A stretch of DNA of 64,000 nucleotides from Streptomyces omiyaensis. Its GTDB lineage: Bacteria; Actinomycetota; Actinomycetes; Streptomycetales; Streptomycetaceae. The DNA lies in NCBI RefSeq assembly GCF_014650895.1, contig NZ_BMVV01000002.1:62001-126000 (forward strand), read 5' to 3'. Of this stretch, positions 45,693 to 52,711 are shown in pieces. Below the pieces are notes generated by a model, which was not told where the DNA came from, ran no database searches, and saw only the letters and a program-made list of their open reading frames with translations. Each line of letters opens with the position of its first letter. Positions within the stretch are counted from its first letter, which is position 1. The position numbers and the translations under genes were made by a program.

Positions 45693-46991
45693 TCACTTGA
45701 CGTTGTCGCGCTCCATCTCCTCGCCCACCTCGTCCGGCTCGCGCCCGGGGGTCTGGAGGTCGAACTTGGTGATCGCGAACCGGAAGATCGCGTAGTACAC
45801 CACCGCGAAGGCGAGGCCGATCGGGATGATCAGCCACGGCTTCGTCGCGAGGTTCCAGTTGATCACGTAGTCGATCAGGCCGGCCGAGAAGCTGAAGCCG
45901 TCCTTCACCCCGAACGCCCACGTCACCGCCATCGACACACCCGTCAGCACCGCGTGGACCGCGTACAGCACCGGCGCGATGAAGAGGAACGAGTACTCCA
46001 GCGGCTCCGTGATGCCCGTGACGAACGAGGTCAGCGCGACCGACAGCATCAGGCCGCCGACCTCCTTGCGGCGGTGCGGCTTCGCGCAGTGGGTGATCGC
46101 GAGCGCCGCCGCCGGCAGCGCGAACATCATGATCGGGAAGAAGCCCGTCAGGAACTGGCCGGCGTTCGGGTCGCCCGCCAGGAACATGGGGATGTCGCCG
46201 TGGACCGTCGTGCCGTCCGGCTTCTCGTACGTGCCGAACTGGAACCAGATGGGCACGTTCAGGAACTGGTGCAGGCCGATGACGAGCAGCGCCCGGTTCG
46301 CCAGGCCGAAGATGCCCGAACCCCACGCGCCGAGCCCGACCAGCCAGTCGCTGAAGCTCTCCAGGGCGTCACCGATCGGCGGCCAGATCCACAGGCAGAG
46401 CGCGGCGAACGCGATCCCTACGAACGTCATGATGATCGGGACGAGACGGCGGCCGTTGAAGAAGCCCAGCCAGTCCACCAGCTTCGTCCGGTGGTACCGC
46501 TGCCACAGGTACGCGGTGAGCAGACCCATGACGATGCCGCCGAAGACGCCCGGGTTCTGGTACGTGTAGCCCGCGAAGGAGTCGTCGAGCCCGAGGCAGC
46601 CGCCCCCGATGTCCTTCGTGCCCTCGGGGCAGTCCTTCGGGAACTGGCGCAGCACCGTGTAGTAGACGAGGAAGCCGACGACCGCCGCCAGCGCGGTCGA
46701 ACCGTCCGACTTCTTCGCCATGCCGATCGCGACGCCGATGCAGAACAGCAGGGGCAGGCCGAGGCTGCCGTCGAGCAGCGCGCCTCCCGCGCCGGCCATC
46801 ACCTTGGCGACGTTGTCCCAGCCCAGGCCGTCGGCCCCGAAGACGTCCGGCTGGCCGAGCCGGTTGATGATGCCCGCGGCCGGCAGCACGGCGATGGGCA
46901 GCTGAAGGCTGCGCCCCATCTTCTGCAGGCCCTGGAAGAGATTGCCCCACAGGGAGCCCTTCGGCCGCGCCGCGGCGCTGTCCGTACTCAT
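45693..46991 (-). CDS. nagE1: PTS permease EIIC of the GlcNAc family (NagE1)
   Basis: 432-aa paralogue of NagE2, with an insert containing PEGTKDIGGGCLGLDD. GITEPLEYSFLF keeps the active-site loop. ATG at 46991. Divergent from nagF across a perfect dre site. By synteny this is NagE1 (SCO2906), reported as dispensable for GlcNAc uptake in S. coelicolor, as I recall. Mutual amino-acid similarity with NagE2 is high across the whole length. Confidence 0.9.
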   Translation of the reverse strand: MSTDSAAARPKGSLWGNLFQGLQKMGRSLQLPIAVLPAAGIINRLGQPDVFGADGLGWDNVAKVMAGAGGALLDGSLGLPLLFCIGVAIGMAKKSDGSTALAAVVGFLVYYTVLRQFPKDCPEGTKDIGGGCLGLDDSFAGYTYQNPGVFGGIVMGLLTAYLWQRYHRTKLVDWLGFFNGRRLVPIIMTFVGIAFAALCLWIWPPIGDALESFSDWLVGLGAWGSGIFGLANRALLVIGLHQFLNVPIWFQFGTYEKPDGTTVHGDIPMFLAGDPNAGQFLTGFFPIMMFALPAAALAITHCAKPHRRKEVGGLMLSVALTSFVTGITEPLEYSFLFIAPVLYAVHAVLTGVSMAVTWAFGVKDGFSFSAGLIDYVINWNLATKPWLIIPIGLAFAVVYYAIFRFAITKFDLQTPGREPDEVGEEMERDNVK

Positions 46992-47039
46992 CGGCGACCT
47001 CCCTGCCCCGGAACGACCCGGGGCGGCGTCTCGTTGCAC

Positions 47040-47055
47040 ACTGGTGTAGACCACT
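47040..47055. promoter_or_regulatory. DasR (dre) site between nagE1 and nagF
   Basis: ACTGGTGTAGACCACT, which matches the dre consensus in all core positions except one. It lies 49 bp upstream of nagE1 and 174 bp upstream of nagF, and can serve both. Confidence 0.88.
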
Positions 47056-47228
47056 TGCGGTAGGCTCCGGGAGCCCGCTGAGGACAGGCCGCCGGTGATC
47101 GTCATCATTCGGCAGAACGGCGGCACTCGCTCGCGAAGTTGGGCCAACCGTGGGTTACCGTGGCAAAGCGGACCGCCGGTGCGCCGAGATTCGCGTGTCC
47201 CGCGAACGGAACGGACAGGGAGAAACAC

Positions 47229-47462
47229 ATGGCCACCAAGGCTGAGAAGATCGTCGCCGGGCTCGGCGGCATCGACAACATCGAAGAGGTCGAGGGCTGC
47301 ATCACCCGCCTGCGCACCGAGGTCGCCGACGCCAGCCTCGTCGACGACGCCGCGCTCAAGGCCGCCGGCGCCCACGGCGTCGTGAAGATGGGCACGGCCA
47401 TCCAGGTCGTCATCGGCACCGACGCGGACCCGATCGCCGCCGAGATCGAAGACATGATGTGA
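47229..47462 (+). CDS. nagF: GlcNAc PTS EIIB component (NagF)
   Basis: 77-aa free-standing EIIB domain. The phosphocysteine lies in VEGCITRLRTEV. ATG at 47229 follows GGGAGAAAC; a longer in-frame start exists but adds unrelated residues. It receives phosphate from EIIA-Crr and passes it to GlcNAc through NagE2. Followed by a strong terminator. Confidence 0.92.
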   Translation: MATKAEKIVAGLGGIDNIEEVEGCITRLRTEVADASLVDDAALKAAGAHGVVKMGTAIQVVIGTDADPIAAEIEDMM

Positions 47463-47480
47463 GCAGCTGACACCAGCTGA

Positions 47481-47514
47481 CGAGGGCCCGTTCCGGCAGG
47501 GGAACGGGCCCTCG
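47481..47514 (+). terminator. Terminator after nagF
   Basis: 14-bp perfect stem (47481-47494 with 47501-47514) with a 6-nt loop. Confidence 0.85.
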
Positions 47515-47648
47515 TGCGTACCCGCGACGGACCCGCGAGGAACCGTGCGACGGACGCGCGGCGGACCCGGGTGACGGACGCGCCGGCGGACCGCGGGACC
47601 CACCCGCGACGGACCGGGCCGCGGCGCGGGAACGGCTAGGCTCGTCCC

Positions 47649-48380
47649 ATGTCTCGCATCGACGGCCGTACCCCCGAACAGCTCCGCCCCGTCACCATCG
47701 AACGCGGCTGGAGCAAGCACGCCGAGGGCTCCGTCCTCATCTCCTTCGGCGACACCAAGGTCTTCTGCACCGCCTCCGTCACCGAGGGCGTCCCCCGCTG
47801 GCGCAAGGGCAGCGGCGAGGGCTGGGTCACGGGCGAGTACTCCATGCTGCCCCGCTCCACCAACACCCGCGGCGACCGCGAGTCCGTCCGCGGCAAGATC
47901 GGCGGCCGCACCCACGAGATCTCCCGCCTCATCGGCCGCTCGCTCCGCGCCGTCATCGACTACAAGGCGCTCGGCGAGAACACCATCGTCCTCGACTGCG
48001 ACGTCCTCCAGGCCGACGGCGGCACCCGCACCGCGGCCATCACCGGCGCCTACGTCGCCCTCGCCGACGCGGTCTCCTGGGCACAGGGCAAGAAGCTGGT
48101 CAAGGCCGGCCGCCAGCCGCTCACCGGCACCGTCTCCGCCGTCTCCGTCGGCATCGTCGGCGGCGTCCCCCTCCTCGACCTCTGCTACGAGGAGGACGTC
48201 CGCGCCGACACCGACATGAACGTCGTCTGCACCGGCGACGGACGCTTCGTCGAGGTCCAGGGCACCGCCGAGGCCGAGCCCTTCGACCGCGCCGAGCTCG
48301 ACGCCCTCCTCGACCTGGCCGCCGGCGGCTGCGCCGACCTGGCCGACCTCCAGCGCAAGGCGCTGGACGCCACGCTCTGA
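47649..48380 (+). CDS. rph: Ribonuclease PH
   Basis: 243-aa phosphorolytic 3'-5' exoribonuclease that trims tRNA 3' ends. Motifs: [52 protein letters not shown]. The Asp residues and Arg loops needed for phosphate binding are present. Full length. 147 bp before a lipoprotein gene and rdgB, which often accompany rph. Confidence 0.95.
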   Translation: MSRIDGRTPEQLRPVTIERGWSKHAEGSVLISFGDTKVFCTASVTEGVPRWRKGSGEGWVTGEYSMLPRSTNTRGDRESVRGKIGGRTHEISRLIGRSLRAVIDYKALGENTIVLDCDVLQADGGTRTAAITGAYVALADAVSWAQGKKLVKAGRQPLTGTVSAVSVGIVGGVPLLDLCYEEDVRADTDMNVVCTGDGRFVEVQGTAEAEPFDRAELDALLDLAAGGCADLADLQRKALDATL

Positions 48381-48527
48381 ACACCCCGCTCCGGCCGTCC
48401 CCCAGGGGACGGCTCGGGGTGAACCCCGAGCAACTGGCCTCCCCGGGAACGCGTCCTTTACGGAAAGGGGCGCACGGCCGTACCGTGCGCCCCGTCGATC
48501 CGTACGCAATCCGGGGAGGACCCGAAA

Positions 48528-48917
48528 GTGAAGCGCCGCCGTACCGCCAGTCTCGCCGTCACCACGGCGGCCGCACTGACCACGCTCGCCCTGACCGGCT
48601 GCGGGGCCCTCGACAAGGCGATGGACTGCGTGAAGACCGCCGACGCCATAGCCACCTCGGTGGGCAACCTCCAGCAGGCCGTCTCCAACGCCTCCAACGA
48701 CGTCACGCAGATCGAGGAATCCCTGAACTCCATCTCCACGGAGCTCGGCAACCTCAAGAACACCACGGACAACGCCGATCTCTCCAAGGCGGTCGACGAC
48801 CTCACCAAGGGCGTCGAGACGGTCCGCGACGCCGTCAAGAACGGCGACACCACCCCCGACATCGCGCCCGTCACCGACGCGGCCACCGAGATCGGGAAGG
48901 TCTGCACCCCGGGATAA
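48528..48917 (+). CDS. Small coiled-coil lipoprotein
   Basis: 129-aa secreted lipoprotein. Basic start, hydrophobic helix and lipobox LALTGCG (Cys ~25). The body is heptad-rich (AIATSVGNLQQAVSNASNDV, IEESLNSISTELGNLKN), predicted coiled coil. GTG start. Ends 8 bp before rdgB, so they are co-transcribed. Function unknown. Confidence 0.78.
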   Translation: MKRRRTASLAVTTAAALTTLALTGCGALDKAMDCVKTADAIATSVGNLQQAVSNASNDVTQIEESLNSISTELGNLKNTTDNADLSKAVDDLTKGVETVRDAVKNGDTTPDIAPVTDAATEIGKVCTPG

Positions 48918-48925
48918 TCGGGGGC

Positions 48926-49534
48926 ATGACCCGACAGCGCCTGATCCTCGCCACCCGCAACGCGGGCAAGATCACCGAACTCCACGCGATCCTCGCCGAC
49001 GCCGGCCTCGACCTCGAACTCGTCGGCGCGGACGCGTACCCCGAGATCCCCGACGTCAAGGAGACGGGGGTGACCTTCGCGGAGAACGCCCTCCTCAAGG
49101 CCCACGCCCTGGCGCAGGCGACGGGCCTCCCGGCGGTCGCCGACGACTCCGGCCTCTGCGTCGACGTCCTCAACGGCGCCCCCGGCATCTTCTCCGCCCG
49201 CTGGGCCGGCACCCACGGCGACGACAAGGCCAACCTGGAGCTGCTCCTCGCCCAGCTCGGCGACATCGCCGACGAGCACCGCGCCGCCCACTTCGCCTGC
49301 GCGGCCGCCCTGGCCCTCCCCGACGGCACCGAGCGCGTCGTCGAGGGCCGCATGGAGGGCACCCTCCGCCACGAGCCGACGGGCACCAACGGCTTCGGCT
49401 ACGACCCCGTCCTCCAGCCGGCCGGCCACGACGTGACCTGCGCGGAACTCACCCCGGCGGAGAAGAACGCCATCAGCCACCGGGGCAAGGCCTTCAGGGC
49501 CCTGGCCCCGGTGGTACGGGAGCTGCTGGGCTGA
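48926..49534 (+). CDS. rdgB: Non-canonical purine NTP pyrophosphatase RdgB/HAM1
   Basis: 202-aa housecleaning nucleotidase removing dITP/XTP. Motifs: LATRNAGKITEL at the start, PAVADDSGLCVDVLNGAPGI, and TNGFGYDPV with SHRGKAF at the end. Complete. It follows rph and the lipoprotein gene and is ended by a strong hairpin before the tRNA-Leu gene. Confidence 0.95.
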   Translation: MTRQRLILATRNAGKITELHAILADAGLDLELVGADAYPEIPDVKETGVTFAENALLKAHALAQATGLPAVADDSGLCVDVLNGAPGIFSARWAGTHGDDKANLELLLAQLGDIADEHRAAHFACAAALALPDGTERVVEGRMEGTLRHEPTGTNGFGYDPVLQPAGHDVTCAELTPAEKNAISHRGKAFRALAPVVRELLG

Positions 49535-49546
49535 CGGAGGCAGAGG

Positions 49547-49584
49547 GAAGGCCCCGCTCGGAGGAAACCCCGAGCGGGGCCTTC
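49547..49584 (+). terminator. Terminator after rdgB
   Basis: 15-bp perfect stem (49547-49561 with 49570-49584) around an 8-nt loop. Confidence 0.88.
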
Positions 49585-49598
49585 GGTGTGAAGCTCTG

Positions 49599-49682
49599 TG
49601 CGGCCTGAGGGATTCGAACCCTCATGGGATTGCTCCCGTCGCGCCCTAAACGCGAAGCGTATGCCAGTTCCGCCAAGGCCGC
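49599..49682 (-). tRNA. tRNA-Leu (UAG)
   Basis: 84-nt tRNA on the minus strand. Acceptor arms GCGGCCT/AGGCCGC; anticodon stem TCGCG/CGCGA with loop TTTAGGG (anticodon TAG); long class II variable arm; T arm GAGGG-TTCGAAT-CCCTC. Its 5' end is 3 nt downstream of the HNH endonuclease stop, so it may be cut from that transcript. CCA is not encoded. Confidence 0.93.
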
Positions 49683-49685
49683 TGG

Positions 49686-50729
49686 TCAGCTGTCATGGTA
49701 GCGGGCGGACGGCGGCCCGGGGCGGTCGTCCTCCGACTGGCCGGGGCGCTTGCCTCTTCGGCACCATGTTTCGGTCATCGAGTGGCAGTTGGGGCAGAGG
49801 TAGCGCAGGTTCTCCCGGCGGTTGTCGAGCCAGTTCCCGTTGATGTGATCGATCTGCAGCGTGAGGGTTCCGCCCCGCCACGTGCCCTCGTTCCCGCACC
49901 CGACGCAGCGGTAGGGAACGCCGACCTCGGCGAGCGCGCGCTGGAGCCGGTCGCGGTTCTCGCGCGACGACCCCTCCGGGCGTACCCGAAAGACCGCGGC
50001 GGCGATGGCCTGGGGGGGTGCGGCGCGCACCGTGCCCCACGTCCGACGCTTGAAGTGCGCCGTGTCGATGCCCAGCTCCGCCACCCGCCGCCGTACCCGG
50101 CGGTGGTTCTGGTCGTTCACGGGAAGGCCGAGCGCACGCATCACGCCGGCGAAACCGGTGGCCTCGGCCGCTGCCGCTCGCAGCTGCTGCTCCGGGATGG
50201 TGATCTGCCGGTGGGTGAAGTGGGCGAGGTCGATCGCCCGCTCCTGGAGCATGTGCCTGAGGGCGGCGCGGGACCTGCCGTCCTCGCCCACGCCCAGCAG
50301 GCGGGCCATCTCTCTCACGCTGCGCGTGGACGCCGCGGCGGCCCGCGGCTCGTCGTCGGTGAACGGCAGGTCCGTGGTCGAACGGTTCAGGCCGGGAAGG
50401 TGGCTCACGTCGATCCCCGCCGCGGCGATGCGCCGCCGGATGTGCGAGAGCGTTCCGGTCGCCGGCGGGGCCCCGAGCTTCCGTGCGACCTCGCGCAGGG
50501 TCGTCGACGAGGCGACCGCGTCGGCGATGGCGCTGTCCGTGTACTTGCGCCAAGGGCTGCGCTGCTTGAAGTGGCTGGTGTCGATCCCGTATGCCGTGCC
50601 CTTCGACTGCAGCGTACGACGCCGTCCCCCGCTCTCCTCGAATCCCAGCCGGCGCATCAGGTCGGCCCATCCCGCCGACTCCGCCACCACGGCGCTGAGC
50701 CGGTCCTTCGTGTACGGGCTCGTCGTCAT
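49686..50729 (-). CDS. HNH endonuclease with four HTH-like repeats
   Basis: 347-aa protein. Residues ~1-230 hold four repeats of ~56 aa, each of the form (R)xVAxSxxxxxLMRxLG...RRRIxxxGIDxSHF, which look like small HTH modules for DNA reading. The C-terminal HNH nuclease shows a zinc CxxC (YRCVGCGNEG), IDHINGNWLDNRRENLRYL and CPNCHSMT. Such repeat-HNH proteins are frequent in phages and as solitary or homing-type nucleases. It ends 3 nt before tRNA-Leu. Target sequence unknown; no intron seen. Confidence 0.85.
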   Translation of the reverse strand: MTTSPYTKDRLSAVVAESAGWADLMRRLGFEESGGRRRTLQSKGTAYGIDTSHFKQRSPWRKYTDSAIADAVASSTTLREVARKLGAPPATGTLSHIRRRIAAAGIDVSHLPGLNRSTTDLPFTDDEPRAAAASTRSVREMARLLGVGEDGRSRAALRHMLQERAIDLAHFTHRQITIPEQQLRAAAAEATGFAGVMRALGLPVNDQNHRRVRRRVAELGIDTAHFKRRTWGTVRAAPPQAIAAAVFRVRPEGSSRENRDRLQRALAEVGVPYRCVGCGNEGTWRGGTLTLQIDHINGNWLDNRRENLRYLCPNCHSMTETWCRRGKRPGQSEDDRPGPPSARYHDS

Positions 50730-50814
50730 CGGGCCGGATCCCTCCCCTGTGCGGATCTCGTACGGATCAACGAGCCGACCATCGGACGGTTGCGCCGATC
50801 GGGGGCGGAGCGCG

Positions 50815-50853
50815 GACGGGCCCGCGCCCTCGTCGTGAGGGGGCGGGCCCGTC
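50815..50853. terminator. Hairpin between bcp and the HNH gene
   Basis: GC-rich imperfect inverted repeat (50815-50829 with ~50841-50853), 18 bp past the bcp stop. Stem mostly paired but with a mismatch. Confidence 0.55.
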
Positions 50854-50870
50854 GGGCGGCGTCGGGGCGG

Positions 50871-51338
50871 TCAGATGCCCAGGTCGCGGATGATCTTGGC
50901 GACGTGGCCCGTGGCCTTGACGTTGTAGAAGGCGTGCTCGACCTTGCCCTCCCCGTCGACGACGACCGTGGAGCGGATGACGCCCGTGACGACCTTGCCG
51001 TAGAGCTTCTTCTCGCCGAAGGCGCCGTACGCCTCCAGGGTCTCCTTGGAGGGGTCGCCGACCAGGGTGACCTTCAGGTTCTCCTTCTCGCGGAACTTCG
51101 CGAGCTTCTCCGGCTTGTCGGGGGAGACGCCGATGACGTCGTAGCCGGCGGCGGCCAGGACGTCGAGGTTGTCGGTGAAGTCGCACGCCTGCTTGGTGCA
51201 GCCCGGGGTGAGGGCGGCGGGGTAGAAGTAGACGATGACCTTGCGGCCCTTGTGGTCCGCGAGGGAGACCTCGTTGCCGTCCGCGTCGGGCAGGGTGAAG
51301 GCGGGGGCGGTGTCGCCGGGCTGCAGTCGCTCGCTCAT
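50871..51338 (-). CDS. bcp: Thiol peroxidase/bacterioferritin comigratory protein (Bcp)
   Basis: 155-aa thioredoxin-fold peroxiredoxin. AFTLPDADGNEVSLADHKG precedes the active-site LTPGCTKQACDFTD, in which the peroxidatic Cys is followed five residues later by a possible resolving Cys. The longer in-frame start at 51773 runs antisense to the DUF3618 gene and is rejected. ATG at 51338. Detoxifies peroxides. Confidence 0.92.
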   Translation of the reverse strand: MSERLQPGDTAPAFTLPDADGNEVSLADHKGRKVIVYFYPAALTPGCTKQACDFTDNLDVLAAAGYDVIGVSPDKPEKLAKFREKENLKVTLVGDPSKETLEAYGAFGEKKLYGKVVTGVIRSTVVVDGEGKVEHAFYNVKATGHVAKIIRDLGI

Positions 51339-51464
51339 GGCTTGCTCTCCTCGGGAATGTTCGCGTACGCGATGAGAGCCTAATGGGGGTCGGGGACAGC
51401 CTCCCGGCCACGGAACTGACAGACTGTCCATCAACGACCGGATCACGACTACGGAGGCAGCGCG

Positions 51465-51782
51465 GTGTCGGACGCCAGGACCCCTGCGCAGATCGAGGCG
51501 GACATCGTCCGCCGGCGCGACCAGCTCGCCGTCACGCTCGACGAGATCGGCATTCGGATGCATCCGAAGACGATCGTCGGCGACGCGAAGGCACGGGTCG
51601 CCTCGACCGTCGACGAGACCGCCGGGCGGGCGTTCGTCGCCGTCAACCGGGTCGTCTCCGACGTGAAGGCACGTTTCACCCACGAGGACGGCGCCCCGCG
51701 CCTGGAGCGCGTGGTCCCGGCGGCCCTGGTGGTCGTCGCGGTCGCCGGGCTGCTGTTGTCCTCCCGGCGGCACAGGGACTGA
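51465..51782 (+). CDS. DUF3618 membrane protein
   Basis: 105-aa protein. The N-terminal DUF3618 segment (RTPAQIEADIVRRRDQLAVTLDEI) is followed by an amphipathic region and one C-terminal helix (VVPAALVVVAVAGLLLSS). Common in actinobacteria with no assigned function. GTG start. Confidence 0.85.
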   Translation: MSDARTPAQIEADIVRRRDQLAVTLDEIGIRMHPKTIVGDAKARVASTVDETAGRAFVAVNRVVSDVKARFTHEDGAPRLERVVPAALVVVAVAGLLLSSRRHRD

Positions 51783-51805
51783 GCCCGGCCGGGTAGGTTC
51801 GTCCC

Positions 51806-52141
51806 GTGAGCGAGAACACCCACGACAAGCTGCCCATCCGGATGCTCCACGACCGGGTCCTGGTCCGCACCGACACCCCGGAGGGGGAGCGGCGCTCCGG
51901 CGGCGGGATCCTGATCCCGGCGACGGCCGCGGTCGGCCGGCGTCTGGCCTGGGCCGAGGTGGTCGCGGTCGGGCAGAACGTCCGGACCGTCGAGATCGGC
52001 GACCGGGTGCTGTACGACCCCGAGGACCGGGCCGAGGTGGAGGTGCGCGGCGTCGCCTACGTGCTGATGCGGGAGCGGGATCTGCACGCCGTGGCCGCGG
52101 ACCGCTTCCAGAGCGCGGACTCGACCGGCCTCTACCTGTAG
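51806..52141 (+). CDS. GroES-like co-chaperonin paralogue
   Basis: 111-aa protein of the GroES/chaperonin-10 fold (PIRMLHDRVLVRTDTPEGERRSGGG, EVVAVGQNVRTVEIGDRVLY). It has no groEL next to it. The mobile-loop sequence (GERRSGGGILIPATA) is preserved in outline. A second co-chaperonin-like protein of Streptomyces whose role is not established. GTG start, 23 bp after the DUF3618 stop. Confidence 0.85.
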   Translation: MSENTHDKLPIRMLHDRVLVRTDTPEGERRSGGGILIPATAAVGRRLAWAEVVAVGQNVRTVEIGDRVLYDPEDRAEVEVRGVAYVLMRERDLHAVAADRFQSADSTGLYL

Positions 52142-52160
52142 CGGCGCACCCGCCCCAAGG

Positions 52161-52189
52161 CCCTGGTGACCGGTGTCACCAGGGTTTTT
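52161..52189 (+). terminator. Rho-independent terminator upstream of gdx
   Basis: Perfect 10-bp stem (CCCTGGTGAC with GTCACCAGGG), 4-nt loop CGGT and five T. An unusually classical terminator for this GC-rich genome. It isolates the guanidine riboswitch transcript. Confidence 0.93.
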
Positions 52190-52216
52190 GCCTGTTCTTT
52201 GCTAGGCTGGGGAGAC

Positions 52217-52257
52217 CCCGACGAGACGCGCCGTACCGGGTAGTGAAAAGACGACGC
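52217..52257 (+). ncRNA. Guanidine-III (ykkC-III) riboswitch
   Basis: The sequence reads CCCGACGAGACGCGCCG, then TACCGGGTAGTG, then AAAAGACGACGC. It matches the ykkC-III consensus (CCGGACGAGGTGCGCCGTACCCGG... ACAAGACG), including the pairing CCCG/CGGG and the pseudoknot segments GCGCCGT. It ends 37 nt before the gdx ATG, so it can control initiation of translation. Confidence 0.9.
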
Positions 52258-52294
52258 ACCCCTTGTTGTCCCGTCTCGCGGAGGTGTCGTCGTC

Positions 52295-52615
52295 ATGGCC
52301 TGGGTTCTTCTGATCGTCGCGGGTCTGCTGGAAGTCGGCTGGTCCATCGGGATGAAGTACACCGAGGGCTTCACCCGCCTGTGGCCCAGCGTCTTCACCG
52401 GCGCCGGGATCGTCGCCTCGATGCTGCTGCTGTCGCAGGCCGCCAAGACCCTCCCCATCGGTACCGCCTACGGCGTCTGGGTCGGCATCGGCGCGGCCGG
52501 TGCGGCGGTGCTCGGCATGGTGGTGCTGGGCGAGCCGGCGACCGCCGCCCGGATCTTCTTCGTCTGTCTGCTGCTGGTGGCCGTGGTGGGCCTGAAGGCG
52601 ACCTCCGGGCACTGA
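52295..52615 (+). CDS. gdx: Guanidinium exporter (SMR family, Gdx/SugE)
   Basis: 106-aa four-helix small multidrug resistance protein of the guanidinium exporter type. Helix 1 contains the essential Glu in LLEVGWSIGMKYTEGFTRL; helices 2-4 have GIVASMLLLSQAAKTLPIG, AYGVWVGIGAAGA and ARIFFVCLLLVAVVGL. The guanidine-III riboswitch just upstream confirms the substrate: guanidinium induces its own exporter. The 3' end lies in a tandem repeat. Confidence 0.93.
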   Translation: MAWVLLIVAGLLEVGWSIGMKYTEGFTRLWPSVFTGAGIVASMLLLSQAAKTLPIGTAYGVWVGIGAAGAAVLGMVVLGEPATAARIFFVCLLLVAVVGLKATSGH

Positions 52616-52651
52616 AGGCGACCTCCGGGCGCTGACGGCGACCTCCGGGTG
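52592..52651. repeat. Three 20-bp tandem repeats across the gdx stop codon
   Basis: CTGAAGGCGACCTCCGGGCA at 52592-52611, the same with one change at 52612-52631, and CTGACGGCGACCTCCGGGTG at 52632-52651. The first copy encodes the last codons of gdx (LKATSG) and the TGA is in the second. Confidence 0.85.
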
Positions 52652-52711
52652 CCTCCGGGCGGTCCCGCCGGTACCCGGAAGGCCCCGACGGCCCCGGCGG
52701 CCCCGCCGGCG

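Noticed and set aside
52217..52257. Guanidine-I or guanidine-II riboswitch
   Set aside because: There are no paired ACGR hairpins as in class II and no long ykkC-I core. The compact pseudoknot-like order matches class III.
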